Shown: in pieces, positions 57,301 through 64,000 of the stretch | Numbering within the stretch: position 1 is the stretch's first letter | How the letters are laid out: every line of letters begins with the position of its first letter | Source: Coprinus comatus | Lineage: Eukaryota > Basidiomycota > Agaricomycetes > Agaricales > Agaricaceae | Assembly: GCA_034638255.1 (NCBI GenBank) | Contig: JAWPGT010000007.1 | Span: forward strand, 806,001-870,000 | Direction of reading: 5' to 3' | Length of the DNA stretch: 64,000 bases | Notes under the pieces: generated by a model | The model's input: only the letters and a program-made list of their open reading frames with translations | What the model was told of the DNA's origin: nothing | Database searches by the model: none | Translations under genes and position numbers: made by a program

Positions 57301-60300
57301 AGGACGGGCACACCTGGTGTGGGTACGGGTGTGGGTTCAGAGATGTTTGTGAGTAAACAACATGGGTTGGTGGAGAGAGATATTCCTCCCCATCATAGAG
57401 AACGTGAGAGAGTTTGGGAACGTGAACAGAGGGAGAGAGAAAGAGACAGGGAAAGAGAGAGGGATATAAGGGATGCTAGGGATAGAGATGTACGTGGTGA
57501 TAGGGAAAGAGAGAGGGAAAGGGAAAGAGAAAGGAGTCATTATCCTTCGAATAGTTCTCTTGGTCCTGGACCTTCTTCTGGAGTAGGAGGACAACCTGGA
57601 AGTGGTAGTGGACCACCTGTTCCTATTCCTGCATCTTCGTCATCTTCGTCAGTTGGACATGGTCATCCTAAACATGTTCATGTTTTACACTCTCATCCTC
57701 CTCCTTCACATTTACATCCTCCACCTCCACCACCACCTCCTTCTCATCCGCAACAACCTCATCATATTGGACATCCTATTCATTCTGGACCTTCTGGACC
57801 GGGTGGATCTGGTAGATCGGAATCTTTGGGTAGAAGTGGTCCTGGAGGTGGTCCAGGAGGTAGCGGTGTTGATCAATCTGGTCAGCCTTCTCAAAGACAG
57901 CTTCAAGGTTCATTCCCGACAAAGTTTATCTCGATTAATCAACAACAACAGCAACAGCAACAACAGCAACAACAAAGTGGAATACCGAGTGCGCATGGAT
58001 CGAGAATGGGTTCACCTGTTCTTGGTGGTGGAGTTGTTGGACCTGGAGGACCTCAACCTGGACCTGGGATGAGAAAGGATGGTGGGATGGGTGTGAATGT
58101 TATGAGTGGTGGTGGTAGTGGTGGTAGTGGCGGTGGGAAAGATGGAAAGAGAGTTTTGAGTGGAAGAGGTGGTGCTATGAATATGTCTGGAATAGGAATT
58201 GTTGGACCTGGGTCTGGTAGACGTGATGAAAGAGATAGAGATGGTGGTATTGGGAGAGAAAGGGAGAGGGAGAGGGATAGAGGTGATAGAGAGAGAGAAA
58301 GGGAAAGAGATAGGGAAATTGGGTTGGGTAGGGAAAGAGAAAGAGATAGAGATAGGGAGAGGGAGAGGGAGAGGGAAAGAGATATTCATCCATCGTATGC
58401 TCAATCTTCTTCTATGGGAATGTCACAACCTCCACCTCCACCTCCTCAACAACAGCAGCAACAACATAGGGATGTACATGGTAGAGTGATTGGACATGGT
58501 TATCCTCATATTCATGGTGGTATGGTTGCAGGAGGGGGAGGAGGGTATGATGAATATATGTCAGTTGATGAAGATATGAATATTGGTTCACATTCACATT
58601 TACATCCTCATTCACATCCTTCTCATTCACATCCTCCTCTTTCACATTCACATCCTCACCCTTCTCATTCTCATAACCATCCACATCCACATTCACATAC
58701 ACATATACATCATCAACATCATCCTTCTCAATCTCAATCTCAACCTCCTCAACATACTTCACATTCTCAACCACCACATTCTCATTCTCATCCTCATCCT
58801 CATACACATGTACATAATCATATACATGCAGGACATAATCATAATCATAATCATGGTCATGGCCAACCACAACAACAACCACAACAACCTTTGTTATCAC
58901 ATCATGGTCATCAAGGTCATCCACTTGCAGCTCCTATGGGTATGAGCGGTTATTATTCTAGTGGTGTTCCTATTGGTGTTGGTGGACCTGGTATCGGACC
59001 CGGACCTGGACCCGGACATGGACATGGAGGTATGAATATGGGTATGAATATGAATATGAATGTTGGTGTGAATCAAGAATTTGGCGTTGGCGTTGGTATG
59101 GGTGTAAATATAGGTGTGGGGATGAATATGAATATGGGGATGGGTGGTGTTGGTAATGGTATGGGTGTGGGTATGGGTATAGGTGTGGAAGAATTATGGG
59201 GACAACAAGAACAAGATGATAGAGAGGTTAAGGCGAAGTATCAGATTCATCTTGGGACTTTTGTTTATCCTAATACTCCGTTTCCTTATTTCTTTGATGT
59301 TGGGGAGTGGATTGGAGTTGGGAAGGAAAATGGTGGTGTTAAGGAACAGGAACGGGAAAAGGAAAAGGAAAATGAGAGGGAGAAGGGTGATGTAAAGGAA
59401 AATGAGAAAGAGCAAGAGAAAGAGAAAGAGAGCGGAGAAGAAAAGAAAGGAAATGAAAAAGGAGAGAAAGAAATGGTTGGAGTTGTTGATGTTGATGTTG
59501 ATATGGAGGATGTTGAAGTAGCTGAGAAAGAAAAGGAGATTGAAGAGAAGGGTGAAGATAAAGTTGAAGAGTCGAGAGATGGTGATAAAGTTATTGACGC
59601 TGAAGAGGATTCTCATTCTCGTATTGTTAAAGTTGATACCAAGAACGACAATAATAAACAAGATGAGGATGAGGATGAGGATATGTTGGATGTTGAAACT
59701 AGAGCTACGATTATTATTCCAAGTGGTTATATACCACGTGAAAAACCAAGTCAACCAAGGATTTGGGGTGGTGGTGTTATTGGAAGACCTGTTGTGGTTG
59801 AACCTTCACCAATTTTGGACAATTCGAATTCGGAGAGGAGAAGACGTGAAATTGGAGATGATGAAAATGTTCGCAATAATCCGAAATCGAAATCGAAAAA
59901 TAACTCTAACTCTAATAATCTTGATGATGTCGATGAAGAACGAGAAGGAACTAAGCTCGATTCTTCAACTTCAAAGTCGAATCCAAAGTCAATACCAAAT
60001 CGACCAAAGAAAAGAAGAATATATACAGATGATTCGGATCTTTTCTTGTGTGCATTACATTCTGGTTGGGTAACTTGGAGTTCTGGAGCAAAAGCTCATG
60101 ATAAAGGAAAGGATTTGAAAGTTGAAGTTAGGATTATTAGATGTTCTGGTGCTGGTGCTGGTAGTGTTTTTGCAGTTGGAGCGGGTGCTTTTGCTGGAAA
60201 GTTTGCTCCGGCTGTTAATGGTGTTGTTACTACTAATGGGTTTTTTAAAACTACTACTACTAGTTCGAGTAAGAGGAGAAGAGTTGGGAAGAAGGATGCC

Positions 60301-62039
60301 GATGGGAATGTGGATATGATTGTGGATGTGGATGCGGATGACGAAGATGAAGATGAGAAAGTACAGATGACGGTTAGAAAAGAAGAAATTGTGGGAAGGT
60401 TTATTGGTGGTTGGGGAGAGAAATGTTTTGTTAAAGATGTTTTGGATGATGATGAGGATGATGATATTAATGATCGTCCTACCCAGAATCGAAATCGGAA
60501 TCGTCGTCTTCGTCATCGTCGTGGTGAAGCTGAGGATGATAATGATAATGAGGATGGTGATGATGAAGATGGTGATGAAGATGAAGGGGATGGGGATGAT
60601 GAATTAGATAGTGATGGTGAAAATGATGGTAGAGGTTTGGTTAGCGCTGGTTGGGGAAGTGGTCATGATGGAAGTGCTATTGAAATTATTGGGGTTGAGT
60701 TTTTGGAGGTTCGTTCTTTTTTTCTTTTTTTTTTTTTAAGTCGTGATTGACTGACTTGCTTTTTCTTTTAAAACATTTATAGAAAGGAACAGCTAAGGCT
60801 GCGCCTGGACTTGGAAGACGTAACCGTTCTCAAAGATTATTGGAGTATAGCGAAAGAAGAGCGGCAGTTTTGGGATTACAAAGATTACATGTACCGAGAT
60901 TCAATGGAAGAAAAAGAAGACGAGGTTGGGAAAATCAATGGTCTCCTACTACCACTTCCATCACCAATTTCAATTCTAATCCCAAACCCGCTGCAAGAAG
61001 AATACCAAATGCTACTAGTTTGGATTCAGCCGTTGACCAGGACGATTCGAATCTTGGAGTTGTTGATGTTGATGTAGGGGAGGTAAAGGAAGAAGATCAA
61101 CGGGACTTGTTACATTTGGAACCGGAAGTTAGAGATGAATGTTCGCTTATGGATATTAGAACTGTGGTGTTTAAAACTGGACTTGTTGGGGATATAAGGC
61201 TTGGGTACGTGGTGTTTTTGTTTTCAACTTTGAATGGATCGGCTAATGTTTTTGCTTCTTACAGTTATAAGTATATTCCTTCGTTACTTAAGGAAATACT
61301 CTTCCCACCAGCTTCTACAACACGAACACCACCTCCTCCTATTGATCGACCTCCACCAAGAAAACGTCGTCGTACGGTTGGTAATTCTGAAGATATGGAT
61401 ATTGATGCGGATCCTAGTGTTGAAATTGCTAGACCTGTTATTTTGGAAACGGCGAAGGAGAGTTATTTGATTTCTTTGAGTAAAGATTCGGATGCGGTTG
61501 GTTTGGAAGGAAGGAAGTATGATATTTCGTTGATTTTGGAAGGAGAAGTTGAGGAAGATAGAGAGGATGCGGTTGTTTTGGTTGTTGCTGATAAGAATGC
61601 TGGGTTGAAAGGTTCTTCGTCTTCTGCTTCTGCTTCTGCTTCTTCTTCTCAAGAACAGATTGGTGTCGCTTCAGCTGTGAATGATCCTAGTAAAGACAAA
61701 GAGCTTGAAGAGGGGGAGGTATCTGACGATTTTCCCATGAATGCTCTTTCTGATAAAAAACATGTGGAGCCCAAAGATACCGAGGAAACACAAGCTCAGA
61801 CTACAACACCCATTATCTCGACTCCTACTTCGTCTCAAGTGGCGAAATCTACTAAGAATCTATTCAAGCATCCTATTGCTCAAGTGTTACAACAACGTGT
61901 TGGAGAAGATATGTTCAAGTTTACAGTGGATGGGATTACTATTGCCGACGGTGTTGGTGATGATGCTATGAAAACGGAAGAGTGGTTGATTCAGGTTAAT
62001 AGTTGGAAATGGGCTACGCGAAAAGTTATGAGAGTTTGA
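54310..62039 (+). CDS. Rxt3-like histone deacetylase complex subunit, giant low-complexity protein
   Basis: Six exons (54310-55297, 55382-56050, 56101-56361, 56417-60708, 60783-61204, 61265-62039) give 2,468 residues. The start MNVAALLQDSPSDDSHRRR has the first ATG of the open frame that is followed by acceptable sequence. The first two thirds are disordered: poly-proline, dozens of DYRREP units, RERERDRE runs, a polyglutamine tract, an HSHPHSHP region (58.59-58.87 kb) and a GMNMNMGV region. The folded part begins near 59.24 kb: YQIHLGTFVYPNTPFPYFFD, then RIWGGGVIGRPVVVEPSP, RIYTDDSDLFLCALHSGWVT and VGRFIGGWGEKCF. After an intron it reads RNRSQRLLEYSERRAAVLG. YTDDSD plus LHSGW is the Rxt3 signature as I remember it; Rxt3 belongs to the Rpd3L deacetylase complex. 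Nuclear function is inferred. The last part is acidic and ends WATRKVMRV. Confidence 0.68.
57937..57975 (+). repeat. CAA/CAG polyglutamine tract
   Basis: A run of 12-13 CAA and CAG codons inside the Rxt3-like coding sequence, encoding a polyglutamine stretch after SINQ. Such tracts are length-variable and could mediate protein contacts. Confidence 0.85.
58585..58870 (+). repeat. Histidine-serine-proline repeat region
   Basis: About 95 codons built from CAT/CAC, TCA/TCT and CCT repeats, encoding alternating HSHPH and HPHSH units and later HNHNHGHGQ. It lies inside exon 4 of the Rxt3-like gene. Dense histidine could bind metal or favour phase separation; this is only inference. Confidence 0.85.
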
Positions 62040-62685
62040 TCTGTGTTTTTTTTTCTTTTTATTATTTTCTCTTTTTTTTCTCTGTTTTTTTTTCTGGTTC
62101 TGATTTAGGTTTTTGAATGTGTCAATGGGTTTTATCAAAACTTTGAAAAAGGACGATTGTGAAACATAATGTTGAGAAAATCTTTGATTGTATCTCATTT
62201 CATTACTTATTTGCATTTTTTTCTTCTCTTGTTTCTTTCTTTCTGTACTTATTATTGTGTAGTGTCAATGGTTATTACAATTCTATCTCATTCAGCATAT
62301 AACATCGTTTTGCTTGTTACTATTAATCATTCGAACGTGCAACACACATGCGCATCCCTGGTTTCTAATTGATATACTGTGCGTCACGCAACGCGACATG
62401 TCACAATGGGTCACATAATAGGGGCACAGCCACGCATCAATGGATCAAATTCTTATTGTTGGCAAATTAAACGCTCTATTGTTCCGAATGACTTATAACA
62501 AGTCTAGCAACTGGCCATGGTTTTGCACGATTTCTCTATCCTCTTTCTCTTCCATACATATCACTCAAGCCACTGTGTGGCATAATCACATATTTATCCC
62601 TTTCGCAACTTCAAAGGACTTCTTATTGCTGGCACTGGCTGCTTAACGAACTTGAACTAGAAACAACAAATTATAAACATCAACG
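62040..62685. other. Intergenic spacer, Rxt3-like to AA14 gene
   Basis: About 645 bp with T-rich 3' flank (62045-62100) and the promoter of the AA14 gene. No repeat or RNA gene was recognised. Confidence 0.5.
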
Positions 62686-64000
62686 ATGATGCATTTACTT
62701 ACTTTCTGTGCTACCTTTATCGCCGTTTTACCCTTTGCTTCGGCTCATTCTGGTATGTTACTATATCTTACGGTCCTTAAAATGACCAGAACTAACGAAA
62801 TAGAATAGCTTTCTGGCATCCTAGTATGTGGGGTTTCAATGTCACCGAAAAATCATTTCCCTACGACAATCGACCTGTTGCACCACTCCGTAACAAATCC
62901 TTCAATCAATGGTGGTTCCATAATCATCTCAACTTTCCACCCAACAAAGGCGATTTTTTCGAATTACCAGCAGGTGGAAAATCAACAGCCGAAATAGCTT
63001 GTAACAAAGGAGCAACATCCTATTTCGCATCATCTGAAGGAGGTGATATTAGAAATCCAAATAATCTAAATGATGTTTGTCCTGGATCTCCTTCAATTTC
63101 TTATCATACAAATGGATTTGATGATTTGGAAGGATGTGCTTTGGGAATTGTTTATAAGGATAAAGTTGAAGATGTTAAACCGGAGGATTTTACGATTTTC
63201 AGTGTTAATCAAACTTGTGTTTGGACTAGGTTTACGGAATTTCAGGTTCCGGAAAGAATGCCAGAATGTCCTGAAGGTGGTTGTATTTGTGCTTTCTTTT
63301 GGGTACATTCACCTAAAGCTGGTGGTGAAGAAAGTACGTTTTGTTTCTTACATTTACACATACTTGAAATTTACCCCTACCCCTCAGATTATATGAATGG
63401 TTTCCGATGCAACGTAACAAATGCGCTATCAACAGTTCCACTCGCTAAACCCAATATCGCACGTCGTTGTGGATCAGACGAAGACAATAAAAAACAATTC
63501 TCTGTAGCAGGAAATTGTACTTATGGAAGCAAACAACCATTTTACTGGCTCAACGATAACAGTAACATGTTCGAAGGAGATCATTCACCACCAGTTTATA
63601 ATGATCGTTATAACTTTGGTGATGGCGCTCAAAATGATATTTTCGAAGATTCTTATGATGAATTACCTGAACCTGGTGTTGCTGCTCCTTTACCCTTGTT
63701 CAATTTCAAAGCTGGATTGGATATCGAGATTAAGAAAAAGTTGAAAGCTAGTCTTGGAATGGTTACGAGTGTATTTGGGGCTGGCGGAAATGATCTTATT
63801 GATAGGTCTATTGATGATGAACGAAGGGGATTGGAGGTTAGGAAGAGAGCTGGAAAGAAACAAAAGGCAGTTGCGAAAATAGAAACAGTACACAGAGTAT
63901 TTGGTTCAACATCATCTAGGGCCGACGATGAAAGAAGGGATGCGGAGAAAGCAGATCCGAGACTGTTTAGGAGATATGCGCGTCGTTCCACCTCGGATTC
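62686..64000 (+). CDS. AA14-type lytic polysaccharide monooxygenase, partial at 3' end
   Basis: AA14 copper enzymes cleave xylan-coated cellulose oxidatively in wood-decay fungi. The ATG at 62686 opens MMHLLTFCATFIAVLPFASA, a signal peptide; cleavage before HSAFWHPSMWGFN leaves histidine at the mature N-terminus, as the copper histidine brace requires. The remaining conserved stretch reads NQWWFHNHLNFPPNKGDFFE, AGGKSTAEIACNKGATSYF, DLEGCALGIVYKD and CPEGGCICAFFWVHSPKAGG, with many cysteines for disulfides. Exons are 62686-62752, 62809-63333 and 63388 to beyond the window; both introns are GT-AG and phase-consistent. The C-terminal part after about residue 270 is more charged (FRRYARRSTSDS at the end) and of unknown role. 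Family call is by remembered similarity of the N-terminal motif; secretion is inferred. Confidence 0.84.

Noticed and set aside
56453..57352. 299-codon second plus-strand frame and many minus-strand frames through 54-60 kb
   Set aside because: They are shadows of the low-complexity Rxt3-like exon; repeat DNA stays open in several frames. Only the main frame joins correctly across the introns.
1..64000. CRISPR arrays, prophage or bacterial-type operons
   Set aside because: No regularly spaced direct repeats and all genes have eukaryotic introns.

Overview
The window reads as nuclear DNA of a filamentous basidiomycete, most likely a wood- or litter-decaying agaricomycete. The evidence is short introns (about 50-60 nt, GT-AG) cutting most genes into many exons, tight gene spacing on both strands, and a gene set typical of that group: a many-exon TOR kinase, an AA14-type copper oxygenase, a GH35 beta-galactosidase and AAT-family amino-acid permease, and F-box proteins. 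No bacterial-style operon, CRISPR array, virus or intact transposon was seen. All exon boundaries here were read by eye.

Layout. 0-8 kb: the 3' part of a secreted GH35 beta-galactosidase, an F-box protein, a HIRIP3-like histone chaperone (minus) and a tRNA-Ile(AAT). 8.5-17.2 kb: a complete TOR kinase gene. 17.7-24.1 kb: an EamA-type drug/metabolite transporter and a nitronate monooxygenase (both minus), separated by a 2.9 kb gene desert. 25.9-29.3 kb: a She3-like coiled-coil protein and a ubiquitin-like/WLM metalloprotease fused protein, transcribed divergently from a 171 bp promoter that contains TCACGTGA.

29.8-41.2 kb is the unusual part. A roughly 3 kb block is present twice (about 29.8-33.5 and 36.4-39.4 kb), with a third small fragment at 41.0 kb. 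Each large copy ends in a four-exon orphan gene (191 and 181 aa) whose introns lie at equivalent positions. Between and around the copies lie a decayed, intron-retaining piece of the nitronate monooxygenase gene joined to a piece of the neighbouring amino-acid permease gene, an unrecognised gene and an F-box relic. This looks like a duplication-prone accessory island assembled from local templates.

41.2-64 kb returns to conserved genes: amino-acid permease, a small cryptic two-exon gene, a TGH/GPATCH1 G-patch splicing factor, MAK11-type ribosome assembly WD40 protein, mitochondrial GatA amidase, a 2,468-aa Rxt3-like histone-deacetylase-complex subunit packed with low-complexity repeats, and an AA14-type lytic polysaccharide monooxygenase running off the end.

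Several conserved genes (WLM protein, TGH, MAK11, GatA) carry one- or two-base frameshifts, most of them inside short tandem repeats. Because these are conserved housekeeping genes, uncorrected sequencing indels are more likely than true gene loss, and protein predictions across those sites need care.
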